Of a stretch of 64,000 nucleotides of DNA, positions 11,114 through 22,261 are shown piece after piece; the first letter of the stretch is position 1, and each line of letters opens with the position of its first letter. Source of the stretch: Istiophorus platypterus (taxonomy: Eukaryota > Chordata > Actinopteri > Istiophoriformes > Istiophoridae); assembly GCA_016859345.1 (NCBI GenBank), contig CM029122.1, positions 6,479,501-6,543,500 on the forward strand. Reading direction: 5' to 3'. The translations under genes and the position numbers were made by a program. The notes under the pieces are model-generated. The model worked only from the letters and a program-made list of their open reading frames with translations. It was not told the DNA's origin and ran no database searches.

Positions 11114-12863
11114 CACTTGCATCTCACTAGAGAGCTGGTTAGAGGTTTTTTAGGCCACAGCCTCTGATTTAGTGAGAATGACAGCAATAACTAAAAAGGC
11201 AATTTTGTACTTAGTGCTAAATTCATACAGATTTGTATCCATAGATTTTTAAAAAATGGCTAAACAAGCCCAGATATCAGAGCAAAGTATCTAGATAAAA
11301 GAAACTGAGGGTTATGAGAGCTGCAGATACCTGAATCCTTCAAACTGGCAAACTGGGGTAGATCCATGGCTTGAGATCGTTCTTTAAATGACAAAAACTA
11401 GCCTGAAGCAGGTGTGAACCTGTGAATTTGAAGTTCATGGATTGTCTTTATTGAAAGAACAGCTGTGCATCGTGCAGTGAGGGCCTCCACCAAAACCATG
11501 TTGTTGCCACCTATTGGCTTGGGGTGCAGAGTTGTTTTTGCTTGGCCATTTGGCCATTCCTTTTAAATTTTCTGACTATTAAGCTGCTAAATGTTCCACT
11601 TTCTTCACCAACTAGTATCTAACTTTGTCTGCTGTTTGGTGCTGGACAGGTAGTATAAAGTTGGTTTATCAGAGCCATTACATCACTACAAAACAGCTGC
11701 CTGCAGCTGGAAATGAGTTTGGCGAGAGCGCAGAGACTGAACCTAAACAGATAATGTGCTGTAAAACCGAGATAATGAACTAAAACCTGCTGCGTGGTTG
11801 ATCATTTAAGATAACTTACCCCATTGTCTGTTTCACCGTAATGTGAATATAAAAAGTTTAAGGAGTGTTTAAGGTCCATAGTTTGGTGGACTGTGAGGCT
11901 TGTTCCATACATTTATCAAAATACGTGGTGAAGTCAAGACGATTTATTTATCAGACACATTAAAAACAAACATCGATGGAAGTCGTTTTAAAAATAAGTT
12001 GGAGAAGCGATCAGATGAAAAAATTTTAGAGGACGATTAAATCATTCTTACAAATACAAAGGATGCAACAGACGAGGAAATCTACATATTGATAAAGATG
12101 GAATATAACAGGTCATGTAGTCATGATAACAGAAGTAGAAATCTGGTCATAGGATGTGTTTTAAAACTGTCATTAACTAGAAACCGGGTGATACCGGGGA
12201 GTTTTTGTCCACCAGCAACTATAAAGTCTTTTAACGCAGTACAACGCTGCCCTCGTGTGTTAAACTTTGAGACTTAAAGCTTTAACTCAGACAGAGGATT
12301 AACACACCCAGTGATTCTATCATCATTACAGGGCTGTGTCTTGACTTTAAACTAATCAATAAATGAACAGATGTAGATGCTCTGCCCTAAAGCTTTCCAG
12401 GGCTCGCTGGCACAGTTTCGCTGAGGTTTGTCAGGAGTTTCTGGGTCTGGGGGGAAAATCTTGACCCACCTCTTGTTTCGGCTCAGCCTGCGGAAAACCT
12501 GCCCCTCTCTCCACAGTTGGAGCATTTAAACAGGTGTGAGTTCGGTCTGTGTGGTCCCCATATGCTCTGGAGGGAAATCAAATAGTAGTGCTCGCCCGGT
12601 TGTCACGGCGAAGTCGCCCCGCAGACCCTACAGAGGCGACGTCATCACTGGCCAATCAGCACAGAGTGCAGTATAATGTATTGCTTCCATAGTGCAGAGG
12701 TTAAGCTTGAAGACGTCTGGAAAACAAATCAGTCTGCAGGTGGAGACCCTGAGACCCTCGACAGAGTTTTACATATTTTAGAGGAAGAGTCTAAATTAAA
12801 TTCATGCTCTTAATTTTACAATATGTGTATGAAGGATGGAGGAAGGAAGGCTGTGTATGTATG

Positions 12864-13014
12864 TGTATATAATAATATATATATAGATATGTATCCATAT
12901 ATATATATATATATCTATATATATATCTATCTATATATATATATATATAGATAGATAGATATATAGATAGATAGATATAGATAGATATAGATAGATATAT
13001 ATATAGATAGATAG
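12864..13014. repeat. (TA)n/(TAGA)n compound microsatellite
   Basis: About 150 bases of alternating TA and TAGA/TATC units, strongly self-complementary. The minus-strand frame here encodes only Tyr-Ile repeats and is not a gene. Confidence 0.9.
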
Positions 13015-13085
13015 ACGTCTGAGGGGGCCACAAGAATCCCCAGTTCAATTTGTCTAATGAACCTCATTAGTAAACTTATCAAAGC

Positions 13086-13116
13086 CAATAATAATAATAA
13101 TAATAATAATAATAAT
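13086..13116. repeat. (AAT)n microsatellite
   Basis: About ten AAT trinucleotide units. Confidence 0.9.
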
Positions 13117-13794
13117 TTTTGGCTCTTGTAAGACTATTTTGAGCAGCTGAACTACAACGATGTTTCAGGTTACTGATGATAGCGTTTTCCGATATGATAA
13201 TCCCTGTGAATAACCTGATAAGCAAAACATTAGTAAAAAATTGACCGCAGTGTGAACTTTTTGCATGTCTAATTTTTCAATTTAATTAGCTGTCAGGTCA
13301 CATCTAAGGTCTTACCCATGAGGCCATGTGTGTATTGGACTGGGCGGCATAATGTGCATAATTACTGACTAACTGGAAATGAATAAAATTGATAAGGGGC
13401 AATTACATAACACTGTTCCATGACACTGTGGTGCCTCGTTGTCTACACCACAGCTCTGCACTGGATCGTCTGAGAAAACAAGGTGCACGTGTGAGCAGCA
13501 ACATCTTAAAAATCTAGTGGAGAGTTTCACCGTAAGTTTTGTCGCTGCGCACGGATGATTTGATAAGTGAAGAGGTCAATAAGTGGGACTTCATTTCAAA
13601 CTTAAACTTTTAAATATTTTAAAACATGTTCGCTTATGATTTACATTCCTGCTTTTTTATGGTCGAAATAATACTCTCTGCAACCTGAGTCAAATGATAC
13701 TGGAGACCCCCATAGACTTGGAGGATTGTTGGTCCCCATTGACCCAAACTGTTCCCTGAATACAGAGGACAGCCTGTCACGTCAGTACCAAATG

Positions 13795-13809
13795 ACAGCA
13801 GATGGCGCT
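13795..13809 (+). promoter_or_regulatory. Candidate CTCF binding motif
   Basis: ACAGCAGATGGCGCT fits the CTCF core CCASYAGRKGGCRSY at 14 of 15 positions. It lies between fam124a and serpine3, where a boundary would be plausible. A chance or repeat-borne match cannot be excluded. Confidence 0.4.
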
Positions 13810-14059
13810 ATAGTGCAACAGAATCAGGTTGTAAAGGCTGCTACAGCTCCAATTATTTAATAGTTCACTAACCCGATTCTTAAAAGCTCCACAAACCATA
13901 ACCTAAACATTTTAATTGATTTACTGGTCTCAGATCCAGCAGGATCTTAGACCTTGTCCTCCTGTTTTTCTTTTCTGTGCTTCAGTGGAGAACATCTGAG
14001 ATATTTTTTAAGTATTTATTTTCCCCCATGATTTTAAAGAGCCTTCATCATCTGCTGTA

Positions 14060-14345
14060 CCGTCACTCCGCCCTCTTCCTCCCGCGCTGGGAACAACAAC
14101 CACCAACAATTTTCCCATGGTTCTCTGGAGCCATGCTCATGCCCCTGTGAGGGGACGCCTACGTGGGACGCGTCCCCTCACGCCGCCCCCTCTCCCAGTG
14201 CCAGCACTAGTGGCTCTAATCCGCCGTGGCGTACCTGGCGGATCGCTCTGGCGACACCGGCGTTGTTGCAGCCTGGCCCCGGCCCCGCACACCAGCATCC
14301 CCTCTAATCCCTCCCCGCCTGAACGGTCCGAAGGCCCCAGGAGAC
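14060..14345. other. GC-rich intergenic patch
   Basis: A locally GC- and CpG-rich stretch in AT-rich surroundings. A plus frame of 121 codons starts at 14117 (ccATGg) but is rich in Pro and Arg, as GC-rich DNA tends to be, and shows no family features. It could be an orphan promoter or a decayed element. Confidence 0.4.
14147..14181. repeat. Perfect 12-bp inverted repeat, 11-base loop
   Basis: The left arm GTGAGGGGACGC (14147-14158) and right arm GCGTCCCCTCAC (14170-14181) are exact reverse complements around the loop CTACGTGGGAC. Confidence 0.85.
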
Positions 14346-14735
14346 TGAGGGGAAGTAGGGCATTGGAGGTGAAGCAGAATGAGTCAAGTCAGTCACAGCA
14401 AAACTGTGCCCGGTGCATCTCCGCACAAGACTCAGCTCTACTACTAAAACCACTGTCCATTTATGCACTGATTCACTCATAAAAGGCCGCTGCAAGACTG
14501 TGTGCTTTGCCGGAACAAAACTCCAAAAGCAATTTTGCTTTTCTTGTTCTTTTGTTATTGTCTTCTTCCTTTTCTTTTCTTCTTCCTTTTAAAACTGCCT
14601 CTTCTTCTGCCAGTTCATCTTTATCATAACCTTTTGTTCTTCTTGACATCTGCTTCTTCTTTTCTTATTGTTCAGAATTATTCTACGCTCTGAACCCCTC
14701 CTCCTTCTCCTCCTCTGTCTCCATTCATTATCAAT

Positions 14736-14761
14736 CCCCCCCCCCCCCCACACACACACAA
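14736..14761. repeat. Poly(C) run followed by (CA)n
   Basis: About fourteen C residues pass straight into a short CA tract. Confidence 0.9.
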
Positions 14762-15689
14762 GGTCAAAGGTCATGGGACGGAGAGGGGACCGGGGGTGAG
14801 AGGTCTGAATGGAGAGCCTGGGTACAGTCTCCACCAGTTAGGGATTAAGTTGCTGCCGTGTGGAGGAAGGCGGAGGCGTCGCAGAGTCACACAGACACTC
14901 ATCGATGAACATGTTTGGTCCTGGAAGTGGAAGTTCTCATGGAGTAAAGATGATAAGCTGCTGGAAACACAGACTGAGACGCATGTGCACATGTTAGGCA
15001 TTAGTGTCATTGTTATGGACGTTTATGAAAAGTTTCTGGAAAAGTTCACAGGTTGAGAACATTTGATTTTTGGTTTTCACAGGTTGTAAATCATTTCAAA
15101 AATACTCCGCGATGGGAAATACTTGTTAACAAAAGTTGCAGCACTCTGAGAACATACTGAGGATATTATCTAGCACAGGCTTCAGGAAAGAACATCCCAC
15201 CAATGTTGTGTTAATGATGGTGTCTAGACCAGAGATTACATAATGTGCCTGCAAAAAACCGGTGGCAACACGTTTCAGGGATGCTGAGCTGGAAAGTTTA
15301 AAGTTTATAGCCTGAATGTTTTAAGTCTGAACCACAGAGAACTGATCAACAACAACTGTTTAATTCATTTAACAAAATGCATTTTGTTGTTCTAGGTTTT
15401 CTCATCATAAATCTAAAGGGTTTTTTTGAAACTGCTGGTTTAGACAAAATAAGCAGATCAAAGACATTTAGGATCTGGGGAATCAGCATTTTCATAATTT
15501 TCTAACATTTTAGAAATTAAATGATTAATCAGTTCATTCAAGAACAAAGCTAATTGTTAGTCGCAGCCTGAGATTTTAAGCACATTCAAAAAATAATGCT
15601 GAAAGTTACCTTTCGTAACTTTTCCATAACTACTGGCAACATTAGGAAAACATTATTAGAGTCTTTCAGCAGACACTGAGCTGAAAATT

Positions 15690-15880
15690 GCTCCTGATGC
15701 CTGGGGACCATGAATTTTGTGCCAATTCATCTGGTAGATTTCAAGACATCTTACAGACCAAGTGAAAACTCAGACCAGCTAATCACTGAAGTCGGGATTC
15801 ATCCTCTAGGGACCACGAATACTGGTACAAAATTTCCGGACAAAGCATCTTGTAATTCTCGAGATATGATATTTCAGTCT
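15690..15880 (-). repeat. Dispersed repeat, family shared with 17790-17935
   Basis: On the minus strand it reads GGTCCCTAGAGGATGAATCC followed by CGAC, matching GGTCCCAAGAGGATGAATCC at 17860 almost base for base. It then continues into ttttcacttggtctgtaag-type text. This resembles a very common teleost interspersed repeat. Confidence 0.55.
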
Positions 15881-17789
15881 AAACCAAATGAGTAGACCTG
15901 CCGATTTTACATTATCTGCCCTAGAGCTGCAGCACTAATGTGGCTAAAAATGTGTAAAACAGCAGCAAACAGGTGTTTTGCTACTATTGCTAATGCCCTC
16001 AGCTTTACATAAACACAGCTTTAAAAGGAAAATGTTCAAATGCTGGGTCACTTAAATAATCAATAGCATTCTGAAAAAAATGATCTGCCATTTGTTTATA
16101 AAGACTTAAGACTTGACCTAGACTCCTAAAGTTCAGAACAGCTCTGCCCCACAGTAGAGCAGCATTGGCTGTAGCCTGGTACAAACTGGTCAGCCTGCCA
16201 GGCCACTACTTCAGCTTGGCCTGGCCGTAACCACGTGGCACCAGACCAAACCATGGGGTTGACTGGCAGCTCAGAGAGCAGCGAGGGTCACTGTGTTGTT
16301 AATATTAGCATGTCACGATGACATGGTGCCAAGTGCGCATGATTACCTGCGTGGATAAGTGAAGAGTTGCCATCTTTAGCCGAGGCCTCCCAGGCGACGA
16401 CCCCGCCCTCCATCCCGACCCCTCAGAGCAGCGGCGGCTTGCTCTGTACTTGGTCCGGGGATCAGAAAACACTGAGCACAAATCATTATTTCTACTTCAC
16501 AAACATGAAACTCTAACATAATGTTCCTCCTAAGGCCTCACAACCCCCAGGATAAAGAGAAAAAAAAAAAAAAAACTCGCCGTTCGCGGTGGCGTCTTTT
16601 CAAGCGATTGTCCTTGGTCAGTTACCGTGACATCGCATCTCCACCGTCAGAGTCCTCAAAATTCCAAATTCCTGCATCCAGAGACGCGGGGTGTTGGGTT
16701 TTTTTTAAAGAATGTGGCGATTACATTTAATGAAGCCGAGCCATGGCTCCACTAATTAGTCAAGTCCAGTAATGGCCGGAATCCCCCGTCAGACAAAAGC
16801 GGCCAAATACCTGATGGCTACCAATCATGTTCTCTCCTTCATGGGAAAAAAAATGCCCAGTTTATTTTGCTGACTGTCATGTCCCCAATTAGGAGGGACA
16901 GTTCAGGGAAGATCACTCAGCAGCAGATTGATTTTAGGTGAAATGCGGGGCAGGCTATCATTCACTATAGCCAATTCTTCATGTTCTTTGTCCCCATATT
17001 CATTCAGACGAGTGCACGTCGTGCTGCAATAAGTGCGTGTTAGAGTAGGAATGTCAGCAGGATACAGAAGGGTTCATGCTCTGTGTTGCAGGGCTAATAA
17101 ATGCAGGGAATCTGTACTTAAAACCAGTTAAGCTCTTCCCCTAGAGTAAGAAGCTAATTAGACAAAAGTTCCTTAATTTATTTTACTCCCTCCCGCTGCA
17201 AAAATCTCCACATTAAAAGAGTTGTTGAGAGCTGGAAATGATGAATCTCGAGGCAGGCACAGTAAAGCTTTATCAGTGTAACTGCTCTAAAATTTAATGT
17301 CACTCAAAGACCCAGTTCTTGTCGCCGGATTAGAGACACGTCTCGCACTTTTATCTTTTACAGTAAGAGGGAAAATTGAAGATTTTTATTGCTGCTGCCT
17401 TTTTCACTCCAAGGTTGTTTGCCACCAGTATTATTATTACAGGAATCACATCTGAAAACCCGGGGGGGGGGGCAGAGATGATGACCAGATTGCACTTTGC
17501 AGTATTGACTGCTCCAGCTGTATCTCTGAAGTGTATGTTTTATTTAATTTCTCTTTATTTCCTCTGTTTTTTCAATGGTAAATCACGGTGAAAATATTTC
17601 AGACCGCTGATTATTTACTTGACACAGCATTTGAACATTTTCCTGTCAAAGGTAATTATTTAAAGCTGGGGCCATTCGATAAAAAGGCGTAATAAGTAAC
17701 AAAATTCCTGTTTGCTGCTGTCTCAGAAATTTTTTGTTGCCACGTTAGAGCTGCAGCTCTAGGGGGATGTAATGTGAGTCTGTCAGTTT

Positions 17790-17935
17790 GACAGGTACCC
17801 CTGTTAATTGGAAACTTACAGGATGCTTTGCAATGTAGTTTTGTACTGATATTCATGGTCCCAAGAGGATGAATCCCGATGACGTTAGTGATTCTCTGGC
17901 TTTTCCTCTGTTGCCACCAGCAGGTCTTAGTTTTT
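17790..17935 (+). repeat. Dispersed repeat copy
   Basis: Contains tgatattcatggtcccaaga, ggatgaatcccgatgacgtt and tctgttgccaccagcaggtc, in the order seen in a widespread teleost repeat, and matches the minus-strand copy at 15690-15880. Confidence 0.55.
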
Positions 17936-18400
17936 ACTTAGTCTATAAAAATATCTCTCTATTTTGTCTTTATCTTGCTTTGAAGAGATTACATTTTGAA
18001 TTTCAGTTTCTTTCAGTGTTTAAGCTATTTTTTGGCTGTATTTGTATTTGATTCTGTTTTGGTTTTAATTATATATTTTGCACATTGCTATATGTTATCT
18101 TTCCTGTTTTTCTTTCTAAAAAAAAAAAGAACCCCAACGTGCCTTGATAAGCTTCAAGCCCTTTTCTGTGGCTACTGATAAAACGTTTCCTGACAACTGA
18201 GATGCCGTTATTCATCACACGCTGGAGCAGCAACACATCCATGATGAGTGAGTCCACATTCCCTAGAGTGAAACCAATTAGAAACGCTGACGCAGCAGTG
18301 TGACGCTCAGGGGCTCAGAGCCGAAATGTCTTTTCATCAACACAACAAAAGGCCAAATAACTTGTATAACACAGCGGATGTCTTAGTCTGTCTGTCTTTG

Positions 18401-18439
18401 AGTGTGTGTGTGTGTGTGTGTGTGAGTGAGAGAGAGAGA
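18401..18439. repeat. (TG)n/(GA)n microsatellite
   Basis: A TG tract passing into GAGT and GA units. Confidence 0.9.
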
Positions 18440-20139
18440 CCTTTGAAAAGAACTGTTCTTTAACATATCTTAAAAGAACTTTAGAGACAAATTTAAAAAA
18501 AAATACAGCCCTTGTGAAAAACAAAAAAAATGGAAAAAGAAATATCACAAGTTACAAGAGACCATGATAGAATTTTTCCTCTAATATATATATTTTTCCT
18601 TGTGCAATACATCTTGCGTTTAGTCAACATACCACGTTCCATTCCCATGGCCGTATTAAGCCCCTAGGGGGCTCTGGGGCAAAGGTTGTTTTTCGGCCCT
18701 CACTGTCTTGTGGTAATTTAGGAAACTGTTTAGGAATATGCACTAAAATCAGAAATTTTGACACAGCCCTGTCTATAAGACAGGTGGACCAGCCAGGCAA
18801 TAATAAAGGACCTGACTTAAAGCCACAAGCTACCAAACAAATTTGTAATAAATCAAATCACCACAAAACCAGTTGACACACAGTCAATATGAAGGGTCCT
18901 GGGGTCCAGCTTCAGTCTGAAATCTGGCCCATGTGGCTTCATACTGTGAATATTTCTCTAACTGCTGACACTCAAATGGGAATCAGACAGATAAGCATAA
19001 TTACTATGATTGTACTAAATCCTCTGTGGGAATTTCTGGGTTGTAACTATGTGTGAAAATTTATTACTTAAAGGAATAGTTCAACAATTTGGGAAATAAA
19101 AGAGAAAACCTGGCACATGAGCCAAAAAAACAAAACGAAGCAAAAAACCCCTTTCCTAGCTTCTAGTTTTGTGTCGGCCTTATGCGGCCCATGTAGTGTT
19201 TCTCCCTCTTGCCCCATATGACTTCACACTGGGATGTGTAAAGTAAAAAAAGAAAAGAAAAAGCTTTTCTAGGCCCTGGGAACTATGAAACTTGTATGGA
19301 TTAAAATTCATAATATAATGAGTTATAACTGACCTTGCTTGCTTGACAGGCGTCTCTTTTATAATGGCTTTCTATGAGGAAAATGCACAGTACCGCAAGT
19401 GGCCAAGGTGGCGAATTAGCAGAATCGTACCTCAGCTAAGGTTTTTTTTATTGTTGTTTGTTTGTTTGTTTGTTTTAAAATATTTTAGCTACAGTCAGTT
19501 ATGGTTAAAGACTGGAAGCAGAGGGAACAGTTATCCTGGCTCTGTCCAATTGAAAAAAAACCAAATCACTACCACTCTCTGATGAGTCACCACTTATAAA
19601 GCGAGAAATTGCCATAAGAATTGGCTTTATGAATGGTTAATAAACTGTTTGCTAATGCTTCGTAGGTGGACAGTTATAAGCCATTAATTAGGGACAGATT
19701 CTGGGTTGCCAGCTTGTGGAAAATCCTCCTCTGGCATGACAGCTTTTGCCTTTTAAGATGGCTCTTTAATTCGTTAGGGAGACCTCTCACCTTCTAGAAA
19801 AGAACAGGAGGGCAACCAGACTAAAATTCATTTATAATATCAATATAGTATCAATTTATAATCTAATGTCTGACTAATATTTGTAACTTGAAGGATTATC
19901 TTAGAAGCCTTTAGTGTTTATCTACCAACATTCAACATTTGCAGATGACTGACTTAACTTTTTCTATATCATGTTTGTCTAACCTGTGCAAAAAAAAAAA
20001 AAGTGTAAAGATTTGACTCTACATTTTTTTATAATGAGATGTTGAGATGTTCAAGATCATTTCAAAAAATTTCTAATCCTCCGATCATGTCTTTGATACC
20101 TGGCAGTAATGTGTTTCTTTCCCATATGTCCAATTTCAA

Positions 20140-20640
20140 CGATGCGTGCCGTGCCGTGCCGAGCTGCGCTGCGCGCGCGCCTATGGGTTGTTTTTTGTTT
20201 TTTTGTTGTTGTTTCTTCTTTTTTTTTCTTTTTTCCCTTCCCTCCTTCCCTCTGCCCGGTTTGGGATTTGCTGGTCGGTGACATGCCTCCCTCCGCCTGG
20301 CTCCTTATAGCCCCGGGCGGGCGGGGAGGCAGGAATCCCGAACGAGTGGTACGGACATCGCCGACGGAGGCCGGCGGAGCGTTCCCCTTTAAACACGGTC
20401 TTATGACTACAGGCTGCCCTCAGTGAGAGACGACCGGGGACAAACCGAGCCAGGAGACCTGACAGCCCTGCGGCGGGGTGGGGGGGCGGCAGAGACAGCG
20501 GCAGAGGACCGACTCGGTGACAGAGACCCGACGGGCCCCGGGGGGACGGCAGCGGAGGACACGTCCGGAGCCTGGATGCTCGGTGCCGGTCTGAGGGGAC
20601 GAGTGGAGTTCTGCGGATACTACCTCACCTGTCTGCAGGT
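20140..20640 (+). promoter_or_regulatory. serpine3: CpG-rich promoter region of serpine3
   Basis: A CpG-dense stretch (gcgctgcgcgcgcgcctatg at 20167, ccccgggcgggcggggaggc near 20312, many CG steps to 20640) ends at a consensus donor and sits 1.3 kb before the serpine3 start codon. No convincing TATA box was seen, so dispersed initiation is likely. The exact start site cannot be read from sequence. Confidence 0.5.
20340..20638 (+). other. serpine3: serpine3 first exon, 5' UTR (left edge approximate)
   Basis: Ends ctgtctgcag/gtagga, a good donor at 20638/20639. The left edge is a guess inside the CpG-rich region. An ATG at 20576 opens a frame running in phase 0 to the donor. Depending on which downstream acceptor is used, that frame becomes either an overlapping upstream ORF or an in-frame extension (see findings). 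Confidence 0.55.
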
Positions 20641-21996
20641 AGGACCCCGCGGCTCCGGTTGTGCATTGTGCCATCATCGGATCCGAAAATCAACGGCACC
20701 GGTGCGAGCTTTTCATTCAACCCGTCACCTGAAATAGTCCATTAAATCATGAGGTAAACGTAAAGACACCTGTCGGGCCCGTTGGAGGTGACACTTGAGT
20801 TAACTAGGATCCATCAGCTCATATACTTCTGTCGTTACAATTCTCTTGTATTCCAATTGGGACCCTGCAGTACTAACTATATATTCATCATTCCCATCTC
20901 TTTATGCTGTAGGTAGTCGGATCCTTTTCTTGAGTAGGAAAAGTGGGAATACAACAGCTTAAAAGTCCAAAAAAGTTCAAATCCTGCATCTAAAACCTCA
21001 AAAAAATCTATGTAAACACAACTGAAGTATCAAAGGTTAAAGTACAAAATTAAGCAAGGAAATGCCAGGTGGATTAATAATGATAATAAAAATAATAATA
21101 GTAATAATGAATTGACATACAAGCATCATTTTAATGTTGCAGTTAGATCTAGTTTAGCCACTTTATATTCTATAGGATAATTTTACCTATGACACATTTT
21201 TACAAGATGATCATATATTTTGCAAAAATATCTGTGATAATATGCAAAGATAACATCTTCATTGGTGGTGGTTACCATTTATTCAATATAAAATTGTGCT
21301 CAACTGTATTACCTTTGAAATAAAGTAGAGTATAAGTTCAACTGTAGCATGTAAAATTCATATACTCAAGTAAAGTACTGAAGTACAGTACAGTTACTTT
21401 TCACCCTTACTGTGTGATATACCTGCAGGCTAATAATACTGCTTCGGCTTTAACTTAACTAACAACATCCCTTGGTGACCTAAGAGGAGTTCACAATATT
21501 TATAACCTCCCTGATTATACTGTTCTTGTTTTGTGAGGTATGATGTTGTTGCATATTTGTAAATATGTACACATCATACACAATTAATCAACAATAAGAT
21601 CAACATATTCTGCAATGAAAAGGAAGCTGTTATAGTGTTTACCTCGGTATGTTTAGTATCATGTCTAATACTATAATGTCTAATTTTGATGGCAAATGTC
21701 TGCAACATCCCATATTGAATAATCAAATCAGTGCTCAGTGCAGTGAGGTGTTTGAGTGTCATGCATCACCTCAGACAGAACTGCTCACACACGCAAAACA
21801 AGAGTCTCAACAGCTAAACACAATATGATCATATCATGATACAAATCACTGAAAGTCAATGGATGCCAACTGGTTGACCTCAATGACCTAGATTGTTTGT
21901 TTTCTTTCTTTTTATCTTGCAGATTTTTGTTTTTCACAGACAACCCATTGCAACCCCCCCAGAGGAAACTTCCCCCCTTCGCGCAGCTCTGAGGAA

Positions 21997-22261
21997 ATGC
22001 GTCGCCTGCCAGTGGCTTCGCTCTTCCTGTGCCTCTGGTTGGTGGAGCGGAGCCGCGGCAACGGCAGCCTTCAGGACAGCATGGGAGAGCTGCACGCCAG
22101 GTTCGCCGTCAGCCTCTACCAGACGCTCACCGAGACGGAGAACAACTCCAACCTGATCGTGTCCCCGGTGAGCGTCTCCCTGTCCCTGGGGCTGCTGCAG
22201 CTCGGCGCCAGGGGCAACACACTGGCCCAGCTGGAGGGAACGCTGGGCTACAACGTGAACG
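21997..22261 (+). CDS. serpine3: serpine3 coding exon 1
   Basis: Carries the signal peptide and helices A-B and ends in phase 1 at ...aacg/gtaggc. The initiator is placed at ATG 21997 because it directly precedes the hydrophobic signal peptide. The exon itself starts at 21923 or 21940 (two adjacent acceptors). NGS near residue 22 and NNS near residue 47 are potential N-glycosylation sites. Confidence 0.92.

Larger units (their letters stand above)
10396..20150. other. fam124a-serpine3 intergenic region, about 10 kb
   Basis: No protein gene recognised. It contains a 5S rRNA copy with SINE sequence, AT-rich microsatellites, a GC-rich patch, dispersed repeats and a candidate CTCF site, listed separately. 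The stretch 16740-17250 looks unusually free of repeats and carries several TAATTA-like and AATTAG words; it could be a conserved non-coding element, which only alignment can show. Confidence 0.6.

Noticed and set aside
12791..13048. Tyr-Ile-rich minus frame
   Set aside because: Produced by the TA/TAGA microsatellite.
14117..14482. 121-codon plus frame starting ccATGg in a GC-rich patch
   Set aside because: Composition follows the GC-rich DNA (Pro, Arg, Ala), no recognisable domain, no promoter or poly(A) evidence. Kept only as a GC-rich patch.
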